Origin: JBNJFY01 sp051747265
GTDB lineage: Bacteria > Bacteroidota > Rhodothermia > Balneolales > Balneolaceae
NCBI GenBank assembly: GCA_051747265.1
Contig: JBNJFY010000001.1
Span: forward strand, 744,001 to 808,000
Direction: 5' to 3'
Length of the DNA stretch: 64,000 bases
This document shows, one piece after another, positions 1 to 7,978 of the stretch (within the stretch, counting starts at the first letter, position 1; every line of letters begins with the position of its first letter). Below the pieces are notes generated by a model that saw nothing but the letters and a program-made list of their open reading frames with translations, did not search any database and was not told the origin of the DNA. The position numbers and the translations under genes were made by a program.

Positions 1-189
1 AAAAAGATTAAGAATGCCTACGATACAATATTAAAACTGTACAAGAAAAAGCTGCAAGAAATCTGGACTTATACTTCTAGAGCTTATGAAATCAGAAATT
101 CCAGAAATTCACTGATGTTTCACTTTTTATTGGCAACTGATAACAAAAGTGCAGTAAAAATTGCAGATGACATTGTGAACAAAATTTAG
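1..189 (+). CDS. C-terminal end of a TcmP-like protein (three-Cys-motif partner), truncated by window
   Basis: An open frame runs from the first base to a TAG at 187-189 and gives the last 62 residues of a basic, helical protein (starts KKIKNAYDTILKLYKKK, contains SLMFHFLLATDN, ends DDIVNKI). No start is visible, so the gene begins outside the window. The ending, together with a three-Cys-motif DUF5131 gene 33 bases downstream on the same strand, fits the known gene pair in which TcmP is the partner of the three-Cys-motif protein. TcmP proteins have no established biochemical role. The identification rests mainly on context and on the short FHFLLATDN-like tail, so it is moderate. The DNA is visibly AT-richer than most of the window, which would fit acquisition by transfer. 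Confidence 0.55.
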   Translation, partial: KKIKNAYDTILKLYKKKLQEIWTYTSRAYEIRNSRNSLMFHFLLATDNKSAVKIADDIVNKI

Positions 190-222
190 TTAATTGCCCA
201 AAAGCACATAAATCATACATAT

Positions 223-942
223 ATGGCAAAATCAGGAATTGAATGGACTGAAATGACTTGGAACCCAACGACGGGTTGCGATAAAGTCAGTCAAGGATGT
301 AAGAATTGCTATGCGGAGATCATGTCCAAACGGCTTCTTGCTATGGGTGTTAAAAAATATCGCAATGGATTTGATCTCACCATTCATCCTGATACCCTTA
401 CCAAACCATACGAATGGAAAAAACCTCGTATGGTCTTTGTGAATAGCATGAGTGATCTCTTCCACGAAAAAGTACCTTTGGATTTCATCAAGCAAGTGTT
501 TGAAGTGATGAATGATTGCCGTCATCACACCTTTCAGCTGCTTACCAAACGTCCTGAACGATTATTGGAAATTCATAAAGAGCTGACTTGGACAAATAAT
601 ATCTGGATGGGCACCTCAGTTGAAAATCAAAAAGTAACTGATCGTATTGATCTTTTACGACCGACCAATGCTTTCATCAAATTTCTTTCCCTAGAACCAT
701 TATTAGGTCCTCTACCAGACCTAGATTTAGAAAATATTGACTGGGTTATTGTTGGTGGAGAATCAGGCCATGGATCGAGACCGATAAAAAAAGAATGGGT
801 TTTAGAAATCAAGGATCAATGCCAAAAAGAAAATGTTGCCTTTTTCTTTAAACAATGGGGTGGATTCAACAAAAAGAAAAACGGTCGAGAACTGAATGGC
901 ACCACCTATGATGAAATGCCAGAACCAGCTTTTGCAAATTAA
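223..942 (+). CDS. DUF5131 / phage Gp37-Gp68 family three-Cys-motif protein
   Basis: A 239-aa protein. It begins SGIEWTEMTWNPTTGC and carries cysteines at 19, 26 and 29 (C-X6-C-X2-C followed by Tyr), the three-Cys signature of the Gp37/Gp68 (DUF5131) family, which resembles a radical-SAM cluster-binding loop. Other family-like stretches are FVNSMSDLFHE (about 73-83), FQLLTKRPERL (about 104-114), WMGTSVENQ (about 128-136) and WVIVGGESGHGSRP (about 174-187). The length is normal for the family. Family members are found in phages and in chromosomal islands; the reaction is not established, and an Fe-S/SAM chemistry is only inferred from the motif. It sits 33 bases after the TcmP-like end and is probably co-transcribed with it. 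The ATG at 223 is the only sensible start, immediately before the conserved N-terminus. Confidence 0.85.
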   Translation: MAKSGIEWTEMTWNPTTGCDKVSQGCKNCYAEIMSKRLLAMGVKKYRNGFDLTIHPDTLTKPYEWKKPRMVFVNSMSDLFHEKVPLDFIKQVFEVMNDCRHHTFQLLTKRPERLLEIHKELTWTNNIWMGTSVENQKVTDRIDLLRPTNAFIKFLSLEPLLGPLPDLDLENIDWVIVGGESGHGSRPIKKEWVLEIKDQCQKENVAFFFKQWGGFNKKKNGRELNGTTYDEMPEPAFAN

Positions 943-1009
943 GTAACTTTCTACGACAACTCTCGTATATCAGGGCGTTGTTCGAAATCAAACCATTGAT
1001 TGTCCTGAT

Positions 1010-1558
1010 ATGAGTACTGTAAAATCTACCATCACACGTTTTCCCAAGCCTCTTTTCCTCCTTCTAGTGAGCCTGTTTTTCATTCCCCACACACTGCTTG
1101 CCCAAGATGTAGAATGGAACGCCTCGGAGAAAGAAAAGGATGAAATTGTAGTTGAGAAAATCCTCTCTCGAGATAATGACCTCCAACTGGTGCTTACCCC
1201 TACCCATTTAATCTTCTCCCTTTCCGACAGCCTAAAACAATCCATCCATGACGAACTGGACGATGCGGTAGATGAGGATGAAGACGATTTTGGGGCCATG
1301 ATCGCCGAGGCGGTCACCGGTGCGCTCAAAGAATCCCTACCCAGAGCTTTAGATTTTCGGATCAAGTGCCAGCTCAACAAGATCAAAACCATGAGCTATG
1401 AAGATGGGGAGATCAAGCTGTATTATCGCAAAGGAGTGGAGCCGTGCTTCGATGAGGAAGAAATGCATTTCAACGATCACGACGATCAGTTCGACGATTT
1501 CACTCGCAGTGACGCCCTGCGCCTGATCGCCGCCTTCAAGACGCTACGGCAACCATAG
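1010..1558 (+). CDS. secreted hypothetical protein, acidic
   Basis: A 182-aa protein of unknown function. Residues 1-32 form a signal peptide: a basic start (KSTITRFPK), a hydrophobic core (LFLLLVSLFFIP) and a likely cleavage after LLA before QDVEW. The mature part is strongly acidic, with a DELDDAVDEDEDDFGAM run around residues 82-98, and has two cysteines (about 120 and 146) that could pair in the periplasm. No known domain is recognised. It starts 67 bases after the DUF5131 gene on the same strand, but codon use and GC are closer to the rest of the chromosome, so it is probably not part of the TcmP pair. A long antisense frame over 988-1392 is a shadow. Confidence 0.65.
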   Translation: MSTVKSTITRFPKPLFLLLVSLFFIPHTLLAQDVEWNASEKEKDEIVVEKILSRDNDLQLVLTPTHLIFSLSDSLKQSIHDELDDAVDEDEDDFGAMIAEAVTGALKESLPRALDFRIKCQLNKIKTMSYEDGEIKLYYRKGVEPCFDEEEMHFNDHDDQFDDFTRSDALRLIAAFKTLRQP

Positions 1559-1626
1559 ACTTTGAGTAGGACTGTATTAATAGCTCAAAATAAATCTTTT
1601 CCCAACATACCACACGATATTAAAAA

Positions 1627-1760
1627 GGTTATTGGTTATTAGTTATTAGGGGCTCAGAGAAATTTCACATTATTAAACCCTTTTCCACAGTATTCGGCTT
1701 GGCTTATCAGCAGATAATTTACCAGCGATTCGTGCCCCTAATAACGATTAACGAATAACC
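1627..1760. repeat. intergenic inverted-repeat element (family with GTTAATCGTTATT arms), copy 1
   Basis: Two 27-base arms at 1627-1653 and 1734-1760 are inverted repeats matching at 24 of 27 positions; each ends in GTTATTAGGGGC facing inward. They enclose about 80 bases with no gene. The arm core resembles the arms of the element at 52275-52403. It occupies the convergent gap between the secreted hypothetical and the DUF1761 gene. It may act as a fold-back terminator or be a miniature non-autonomous element; which of the two is not shown by the sequence. Confidence 0.7.
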
Positions 1761-1772
1761 AACACCCCAAAA

Positions 1773-2177
1773 TCACCAGGCGCCGATAATCAGTCCCATC
1801 AGGGTGAGAGAGACGGTCATATACCCACCGTTGATGAGCATGTATTTCCAGGAGCGTTGCTCAAAGAGACTGATCACCCCAATTCCCATGGCGATCCAGC
1901 CGAAGCCAGTGAGGAAACCGTAAAAGAGGCCTTCGTTCATTCCTATCGAGGGATCGTTCAGAAACATGGCCAAGTTGAACGCCATCACCAGTTCCAGGAC
2001 AAAGGCGATGCCGAAGATTTTGCCCATATTGGCTTCTTCGGCGGCCTCTCTGTTCATACCCGCGGCTTCCATCCAGGCATTGCCAAACAAGAGTTGCGAG
2101 TACCAGATGGCCCCTAGCACAAAGGCCGAAAGTGCGGCTACCAAAACCGCCCAAATGTTAAGTGTGGATAGATCCAT
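1773..2177 (-). CDS. DUF1761 family membrane protein
   Basis: A small integral membrane protein of 134 aa with four predicted hydrophobic segments. The motif LGAIWYSQLLFGNAWMEAAGM near the N-terminus and the GWIAMGIGVISLFEQRSWKYMLINGGYM region are typical of DUF1761, a family with no established function. A longer frame begins at 2213, but the ATG at 2177 is preferred: it is preceded by a purine-rich GAGGGG ribosome-binding site and removes 12 residues that are not membrane-like. Conserved aromatic and glycine residues are intact. It is isolated, with element copy 1 on its 3' side. Confidence 0.8.
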   Translation of the reverse strand: MDLSTLNIWAVLVAALSAFVLGAIWYSQLLFGNAWMEAAGMNREAAEEANMGKIFGIAFVLELVMAFNLAMFLNDPSIGMNEGLFYGFLTGFGWIAMGIGVISLFEQRSWKYMLINGGYMTVSLTLMGLIIGAW

Positions 2178-2710
2178 AATTGTCCCCTCTAATTTCTTGA
2201 TAGATTGATGCAAATCAGCTCTTCCGCTGTCACGCTAAATCACTGATATACATACGTTAATAAAATCTCAGAAGAAATTGTGGTATCAACCCTAATAGGG
2301 AAATATTCTAATCCTACCGGGTTGAAGTGGGGAACTTCAACCAGCTATGAGGTATTATCTGTTGATAATTGACCTTAACTAATGGAGCAGTTACGATGTC
2401 ATCAGTCAGGATCTACAGAACCTCAAAAAAGTGCCTATCTCCCTTACCGCCTAACTAGAGCAACGATTTTCATTACACTTACTCGCCATTGGCACACGTC
2501 GGGCTGGCAGCCCGACATACATATTCATGGCAAATTATGGAAAGACTATCTTGCTTACACGCTGCGTGCCCAAACATGTACCGGCCAATTGTCTATACAA
2601 GCAAATCTCCGTACTACAACTATAATTGGGCGTTGCTTTACTTTACTAGATGAATATCGGGATTTTAAGCCACCTCCAATGAATGCCTTAACTGGATATG
2701 TGGCTGCTGG
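2178..2710. other. 533-base gap upstream of the DUF1761 gene, no convincing gene
   Basis: No supported gene. A 130-aa plus-strand frame (2382-2774) has unlikely composition and runs into the M48 gene on the opposite strand. The gap contains two perfect hairpins: 9-base arms GGTTGAAGT/ACTTCAACC at 2320-2342, and GTCGGGCT/AGCCCGAC at 2498-2516. The part nearest 2177 must carry the DUF1761 promoter, but no convincing -35/-10 pair was picked out. Confidence 0.5.
2498..2516. repeat. REP-like hairpin with GTCGGGCT core
   Basis: Perfect 8-base arms GTCGGGCT and AGCCCGAC are separated by GGC. It lies about 195 bases beyond the stop of the minus-strand M48 gene with no T run, so it does not look like that gene's terminator. 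The CGTCGGGCTG core recurs in the loop region of the hairpin after arsC at 54081-54119, which suggests a dispersed palindrome. Confidence 0.5.
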
Positions 2711-3961
2711 TTATTGCTTGGCTTCCACCTTGCGCATGGCTCGAATGCGATCCAAAACGGGCGGATGGGAATAGTTCAGAAAGACGTAAAAAGGGTGCGG
2801 CGTCAGATTGGATAGGTTATCCCGCGATAACTTTTTCAATCCATCGATTAAATGTTTGGCCGTGGAAGTGGTGGTGACCGCGAACGCATCCGCTTGATAC
2901 TCGTGTTTACGCGAAATTACTTGCATGATCATGGAGAGCAGCATCTCGACAGGGGCATACAACATTCCAAAGAAAATCAATCCGGTGTACACCGAAGGCT
3001 GATTCACATAAAACGCCTGATACAGCGCCTCGCTTTTCAACACGATAGAGAGCAACAGGAACATCACCCCGGTCTGCAGCACGCTAATTACCATATTCTG
3101 GATGATGTGTTTGTGCTTGAAATGTCCTACCTCGTGGGCCAAAACAGCCAACAGCTCCTCCTTGGTATGATTTTCGATCAAGGTATCGTACAGCGCAATA
3201 CGCTTGTTCTTGCCAAAGCCGGTGAAGAACGCGTTGGATTTACTGGATCGCTTGGAGCCATCGATCACATAGATCTCTTGTAGCGGGAACTTAACTTTCT
3301 GGGCATAATCCTCGATCATCTGGCGCAACTCTTCGTCTTCCAGCGGAGTAAAATCATTAAATAGTGGCATGATCCAGCGCGGAGTCACGAACTGCAAAAT
3401 CAAGGTAAACACGGTGACTACCGCCCAGGCATATACCCAAGCGTAGGGTCCACCGTATTGGAAAAAGGCTAAAATTCCAGCCAGCAAGGGTCCGCCCAGT
3501 AAAAGCCCCAACCCAATTCCTTTCAGACGATCCAGCCAGAAGGTTTTCCAGGTAGTTTTATTGAACCCGAACTCTTCCTCAATCACAAAGGTAGAATAGA
3601 TGGAAAACGGCAGATTCAGAATACTGCGAGCCATCATCAACAGTGCGATGAAGATCAACCCGGTGCCTAACGGGCCATATCCCCAGGATCGCACGATGGT
3701 ATCCAGCCATTCGAATCCGCCGGCGAACCAGAATCCCAGCAACAGAATCAGATTAAACAAACTGGTAAAGATACCGAACTTGGTGCGCACTTTGGTATAA
3801 CGCTGCGACTGCTCATACTTTTCCTCATCATATACATCGCTGAACTCTTCGGGGAGTTCGGTATCTAAATGCTGAATATTCAAATAGTCAGACACCGCAT
3901 CCAGCACAAACTCGATGGTGATGGTGACCAGAATTACAATCGCGACCCAGTTCAAATCCAT
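2711..3961 (-). CDS. M48 family metalloprotease, Ste24/CAAX-protease-1 like
   Basis: A 416-aa integral-membrane zinc protease. Several transmembrane segments occur in the first 200 residues (for example near 5-20, 66-82, 98-112, 150-200). The zinc motif HEVGH is at residues 276-280 within LLAVLAHEVGHFKHKH, and the third ligand glutamate lies in the EYQAD motif near 353. Also typical of Ste24 are the N-terminal EEFSDVYDEEKYEQSQRY region and IDGSKRSSKSNAFFTGFG before the active site. The length is normal for the family. Bacterial members act in the inner membrane, probably in protein quality control; CAAX processing itself is not expected in bacteria. It is a single gene, with the ATG at 3961. 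Confidence 0.92.
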   Translation of the reverse strand: MDLNWVAIVILVTITIEFVLDAVSDYLNIQHLDTELPEEFSDVYDEEKYEQSQRYTKVRTKFGIFTSLFNLILLLGFWFAGGFEWLDTIVRSWGYGPLGTGLIFIALLMMARSILNLPFSIYSTFVIEEEFGFNKTTWKTFWLDRLKGIGLGLLLGGPLLAGILAFFQYGGPYAWVYAWAVVTVFTLILQFVTPRWIMPLFNDFTPLEDEELRQMIEDYAQKVKFPLQEIYVIDGSKRSSKSNAFFTGFGKNKRIALYDTLIENHTKEELLAVLAHEVGHFKHKHIIQNMVISVLQTGVMFLLLSIVLKSEALYQAFYVNQPSVYTGLIFFGMLYAPVEMLLSMIMQVISRKHEYQADAFAVTTTSTAKHLIDGLKKLSRDNLSNLTPHPFYVFLNYSHPPVLDRIRAMRKVEAKQ

Positions 3962-4020
3962 TATATCAATCTTTTATCTGCAATAATTTCAACCCGCAAA
4001 GATAGGGGAATCAGGAACGG

Positions 4021-4776
4021 CTAAAAAGCCTGATCCAACCAGTGCTTAATTCGTTCGGTCATCACCTCATAGTGCGTTCCTTGCCAATACACGCGACCAC
4101 ATCCCGGACACCGCCAAACGGTCATCTGTCGCTCGTGCACATCTTCTGGAATTTCTTGTTCTACCTCATCCACCATTACATTAATCAACAGTGCATTACA
4201 TTCCATACAGCGAGAAAACGCCCGAATATCTTCACGGCTCCCCCAGCGCCGAAGCACCGCCACTACCTGCTGGTCCGGATCCTCATCTGGTAACCATTGC
4301 CCCCAGCGGATATTTGAGCGCATCAACAAATTGCGATCCCGAGTTAGAATTATTCGTTCCTGCTCATTGGCCTGCTGAACAATCTCCTTGTCTTTCCAAT
4401 CTTTACAAAGCGCATCGTATCCCAACAATCGCAAATGCCGCGCAAGTTTATGAGCATGCACATCAACTATAAAGTTGGGCTTTCGTTGCAGAGGATCCTG
4501 CCAGCATTGGGGATGAACTTCTTGCTGAAAATCCACTCGTAGCCGTCCTATCCCAACAAATAGCAATTGCTCGCCGCCCTTACATCGATATTCTGGCTGA
4601 ATCCACTCGCTATTGGCCCGTACTAAACCCACTTCCACCGGCGGTAAATTGATATATTTAAGAACATCTAATATGGGAACTTTACCCGCTCGCCACCATT
4701 GAATGGTAGTGCCCCGATATTTGGGGCATCGATCATGCAGGGCAGAATGCAGACGAATATAAACCTGATCACGCAT
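4021..4776 (-). CDS. Mut7-C RNase-domain protein with N-terminal ubiquitin-like region
   Basis: A 251-aa protein. Residues 1 to about 90 look like the ubiquitin/MoaD-like module that often precedes Mut7-C (YIRLHSALHDRCP, then LPPVEVGLVRANSEW). The rest is the PIN-like Mut7-C RNase domain: FIVDVHAHKLARHLRLLGYD carries an early acidic residue and LTRDRNLL another. The C-terminal zinc ribbon has two CXXC pairs (CMEC and CPGC) followed by RVYWQGTHY. All signature residues are present. The family is predicted to be a nuclease; its physiological substrate in bacteria is not known. It is divergent from the synthase gene at 4968, and the 191-base gap must hold both promoters. Confidence 0.88.
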   Translation of the reverse strand: MRDQVYIRLHSALHDRCPKYRGTTIQWWRAGKVPILDVLKYINLPPVEVGLVRANSEWIQPEYRCKGGEQLLFVGIGRLRVDFQQEVHPQCWQDPLQRKPNFIVDVHAHKLARHLRLLGYDALCKDWKDKEIVQQANEQERIILTRDRNLLMRSNIRWGQWLPDEDPDQQVVAVLRRWGSREDIRAFSRCMECNALLINVMVDEVEQEIPEDVHERQMTVWRCPGCGRVYWQGTHYEVMTERIKHWLDQAF

Positions 4777-4967
4777 ATGTTTGAATATGGGCTAGGTGCG
4801 AAATTGGACCCTAATAATGTATTAACAATACGTTATGGATTAATTAACGACTATTTAACCCCTTTGAGAATCCACCCAATTCCGTTATCTTTTTCATCAT
4901 TTTGACACCCTGTCTTAATATTTAGTAAAGCTACTTTAACTCAATTATACACTAAGATCATTCATTT

Positions 4968-6203
4968 ATGGATCTATTTGATAAGCTCGAAGGACGGCCC
5001 GGTCCGCTGGGCGAATTCACCTCGGATGGTTATGGCTACTACACATTTCCAAAGTTAGAAGGTCCAATTGGATCTTCTATGAAGTTCCAGGGCAAAGATG
5101 TTATTGTTTGGAGCGTTAATGATTATTTAGGCGTAGCTAGTCAGCCCGAAGTACTGAAAACCGATGCCGAAGCAGCCGCGAAGTATGGCTTTAGCACCCC
5201 TATGGGCGCTCGTCTGATGACCGGTAATTCGGATGAACACGAGGCATTAGAGCGCGAACTTGCTGATTTTGTTCACAAGCCGGAAGCGTTGCTATTGAAT
5301 TATGGCTACCAGGGTATTATGAGTGTGATTCACGCACTGGTAAGCCGCGATGACTTTTTAATTTACGATGAGCTGAGCCACGCCTGTATTGTGGATGGCA
5401 AGCAGTTAGCCATGGGTTCCAAGTCGGTGTATAAGCACAACGACATGGAAAGCCTGGAGAAACAATTGGAGCGCGCTCAGAGAAAAAGTGGGCCCAACTC
5501 CTCTACTCTAGTGGTTACTGAGGGAGTATTCGGCATGACCGGCGACCTCGGTAAGCTGGATGAAATTATCGCCCTGAAAGAGAAGTATGACTTCCGTCTA
5601 TTGGTGGATGACGCCCACGGATTTGGTACACTCGGCGAGGATGGATCCGGAACGGGTACCCACATGGGCTGCCACGATGGTATCGATATTTACTTCGGTA
5701 CTTTCGCTAAGGCTGTGGCCATGATTGGTGCTTTTGTGGCTACCGAACCACGCGTGGTTGAATTCCTGAAGGCGAATGTACGAAGTCAAATTTTCGCCAA
5801 ATCAGTTCCTATGCCCATTGTGGTTTCCGCTCGTAAGCGGTTGAAGCTGATCCAAGAGCATCCCGAATGGCGGGAACGGCTATGGGAGGTTACCCACAAG
5901 CTGCGTGACGGATTACGCGAGATCGGATATAATGTGATGCCTTCGGAAAGTCCGGTTACCCCGGTATTGACGCAGGGTTCTACGGAACTATGCCAGACTA
6001 TTATGCGTACGTTGCGCGAAGAGCACGGCGTATTTGTTAGCGGTGTGACCTATCCGGTAGTGCCTAAAGGAACCGTACTATTACGCATGATTCCTACTGC
6101 GAGACACACCGATGAGCAAATTGAGAAAACGCTGGAAGCTTTCGCTGCCATTAAAGAGCCGATCATTGATCAGGCGATCGAAACAGTGGAACTAAGCGCC
6201 TAA
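4968..6203 (+). CDS. alpha-oxoamine synthase, serine palmitoyltransferase-like
   Basis: A 411-aa fold-type I PLP enzyme that condenses an amino acid with an acyl-CoA. Visible family features are SVNDYLGVASQ (49-59), the cofactor-stacking His138 in ELSHACIVDG, the DDAHGFG motif with Asp214 and His217, and the PLP lysine Lys248 in GTFAKAV. The YKHNDMESLEKQL segment (155-166) and the N-terminal extension ending in YYTFPKLEG match bacterial serine palmitoyltransferases better than KBL or BioF as I recall them, which would place it in sphingolipid synthesis. That substrate call is inference; 2-amino-3-ketobutyrate CoA ligase or AONS are alternatives. It is monocistronic and followed by a clear terminator. 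Confidence 0.8.
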   Translation: MDLFDKLEGRPGPLGEFTSDGYGYYTFPKLEGPIGSSMKFQGKDVIVWSVNDYLGVASQPEVLKTDAEAAAKYGFSTPMGARLMTGNSDEHEALERELADFVHKPEALLLNYGYQGIMSVIHALVSRDDFLIYDELSHACIVDGKQLAMGSKSVYKHNDMESLEKQLERAQRKSGPNSSTLVVTEGVFGMTGDLGKLDEIIALKEKYDFRLLVDDAHGFGTLGEDGSGTGTHMGCHDGIDIYFGTFAKAVAMIGAFVATEPRVVEFLKANVRSQIFAKSVPMPIVVSARKRLKLIQEHPEWRERLWEVTHKLRDGLREIGYNVMPSESPVTPVLTQGSTELCQTIMRTLREEHGVFVSGVTYPVVPKGTVLLRMIPTARHTDEQIEKTLEAFAAIKEPIIDQAIETVELSA

Positions 6204-6231
6204 CGCAAGCTTACTTTTCTATAACATTTTG

Positions 6232-6267
6232 AGCCGGCTAGCTCCATATGGGGTGGTCGGCTTTTTT
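6232..6267 (+). terminator. rho-independent terminator of the oxoamine synthase gene
   Basis: The arms AGCCGGC and GTCGGCT (one G-T pair) are followed directly by a run of six T. It starts 28 bases after the TAA of the synthase. Confidence 0.8.
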
Positions 6268-6284
6268 AGTAATTCACAATTAGC

Positions 6285-6342
6285 AATTAACCATTAATAA
6301 TGGCTTAGCTTGGTTACTATAAGCCATTATTAATGGTTAATT
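6285..6342. repeat. long perfect inverted repeat (23-base arms)
   Basis: Arms 6285-6307 and 6320-6342 are perfectly complementary over 23 bases around a 12-base loop. It is AT-rich (core CCATTAATAATGG). It lies between two convergent genes, just past the synthase terminator and before the 3' end of the DEAD-box gene at 6422. It is too long and T-poor for a standard terminator and is probably a cruciform or repeat-derived structure. Confidence 0.75.
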
Positions 6343-6421
6343 CTTCATTACTAATTGAAAAGAAAAGCCCCGCCAGTTTTCACCGACGAGGCTCTAATTA
6401 TTTGAATTGCGAGGGATTTAG

Positions 6422-7978
6422 TTATGAGAAAAGATCCTTCAATTTGCCGAAGAAGCCTTTCTTTTCCTGTTCCTTCTTCTTTTTCTCTTTACCCCCACTG
6501 AGCTTGTCATAACTGGGTTCGGGCAAGCCCCACTTGTTGGTTTTCTTCTCTTTTTGCTCCTGCTTTTTCCGACTCGAGCGATTATCTCGGCTACCTTTAC
6601 GCTTTCCACGACCGCGTTTACCACGCTTGCGCTTCTTTTTCCCGCCGTTATTTTTACGCTCTTCCAACTTTTTCTGAGCTTCTTTGGGTAACGGAATCTC
6701 CTTGGGCGCCACTCCCAGTTCAGATTCAATAGTGTCGATATCACTGCGATCTTGTTTAGAGACCAAGGAGATGATTCGAGTAGCCTTGCCATCACGTACC
6801 AAGTTGGCTCGGTGTCGATACTCATCCACATCATTGGGGACATCGTAATTGATCACCTGATTCACATTATCCACATCCAGCTGACTGGCTGAGAAATCAG
6901 CCACCAGCAGAAATTGGTACTTGCCTGATTTAAAGCCTTCGATGCGCTCCGCGTAAACTTCATCGGGTAGCGATTGATGCAAGCTGCGCACCATTTTATT
7001 TTTGCGGCGCAACGACTTGAAGATGCGGTTGGTTCCTCGCTTGGAAGCAAAGAAGATCAATACGCGCTCATCCGGGGTTTCATCTAAATGGGCCATCAAC
7101 GTGCTGATCTTCATGCGAGGTGGCACATAGATGTACTCTTGGCGCAGATCCCTAGAAAGCGGCTGCGGCATGCGTTTCGGCATCTCCTCCGGTTTGGCCA
7201 CATCACTTTCCGCGGTCTCCTTTTTCGCCTGGTCCTTCGATCCTTCGCTAGAATCCTGCTTTTGCTCAGGCTGCTTGGCTTTTACTTTCGTGGAGTCCTC
7301 TTTTCGATCACCCTGAGGCTTTTGATCCTGGGATCCCCCTAAGTTAGTGCCATCGATATAGGGCACATCGTCGCCCATCAACTTTTCCGCGAATTCATGC
7401 AGTGTTTTGTTGTAATAGGAGGAAATGGTAAACCGCTGGCAATTAGCCGGAACCAGCTCCATCATCTCTTCAATGATGGGTAAAATTCCGATTTTATGGA
7501 CTTGGTCCAGCTCATCAATGACGGCCAGCTTCACCTGATCAAAACGGATGTTTTCTTCCTTGGCCAACTTTTGCAGCTGTCCGGGATTGGCCACAATCAC
7601 CGGTGTACCTGATTTAACCGCTTCCACCTGGGTGGATTTATCACCCTGCATCACAATAGGTGCCGATTCCAGCCCGGCGTGATAACCCATCGCCCAAAGC
7701 ATTTCATCAATCTTCTCGGCGCGTTCTACCGAAGGCGTTAAAATCAGAACCTGAGTACCGGATTCTCCTTTGTTCTTTAATAGTGTTTCCAGGGCGGGAA
7801 TCATGAAGGTTCCATGTTTTCCCATTCCTGCTTTAGCACGAATTTTTAAGTTTTTGCCTTCAAGCGCGGGTGGAATCACAGCCTGCTGCAAGTCCGTTGG
7901 TTCAGAATAATTCACATCCTGCAGGCCCTTGAGTGTTTCCTCGCTCAAATTCAATGATTCAAATGTCAAGCTACTCAC
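6422..7978 (-). CDS. degenerate DEAD-box helicase-like protein with basic C-terminal tail
   Basis: A 518-aa protein with the DEAD-box layout. It starts with GTG at 7978 in a good Q-motif context (TFESLNLSEE, then PTDLQQAVIPPALEG). Several catalytic motifs are altered. Motif I reads AKAGMGKHG, keeping Lys54 but with His55 in place of the usual Thr. Motif II reads DELD (155-158). The SAT motif is ISS (185-187). Motif V reads LVADFSASQLDV, and motif VI reads YRHRANLVRDG instead of HRIGRTGR, so the usual arginine finger is doubtful. A charged linker rich in K, E, Q and S (about 215-275) separates the two RecA lobes, and the last 90 residues are a strongly basic KKRKRGKRGRGKRK-type tail likely to bind RNA. 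ATP may bind, but unwinding is questionable. Confidence 0.82.
   Translation of the reverse strand: MSSLTFESLNLSEETLKGLQDVNYSEPTDLQQAVIPPALEGKNLKIRAKAGMGKHGTFMIPALETLLKNKGESGTQVLILTPSVERAEKIDEMLWAMGYHAGLESAPIVMQGDKSTQVEAVKSGTPVIVANPGQLQKLAKEENIRFDQVKLAVIDELDQVHKIGILPIIEEMMELVPANCQRFTISSYYNKTLHEFAEKLMGDDVPYIDGTNLGGSQDQKPQGDRKEDSTKVKAKQPEQKQDSSEGSKDQAKKETAESDVAKPEEMPKRMPQPLSRDLRQEYIYVPPRMKISTLMAHLDETPDERVLIFFASKRGTNRIFKSLRRKNKMVRSLHQSLPDEVYAERIEGFKSGKYQFLLVADFSASQLDVDNVNQVINYDVPNDVDEYRHRANLVRDGKATRIISLVSKQDRSDIDTIESELGVAPKEIPLPKEAQKKLEERKNNGGKKKRKRGKRGRGKRKGSRDNRSSRKKQEQKEKKTNKWGLPEPSYDKLSGGKEKKKKEQEKKGFFGKLKDLFS

Noticed and set aside
988..1392. 134-aa Ser-rich minus-strand frame
   Set aside because: Antisense shadow of the acidic secreted protein at 1010-1558.
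2382..2774. 130-aa plus-strand frame
   Set aside because: Composition is unlike protein, it spans a REP-like hairpin and runs into the M48 gene on the other strand.
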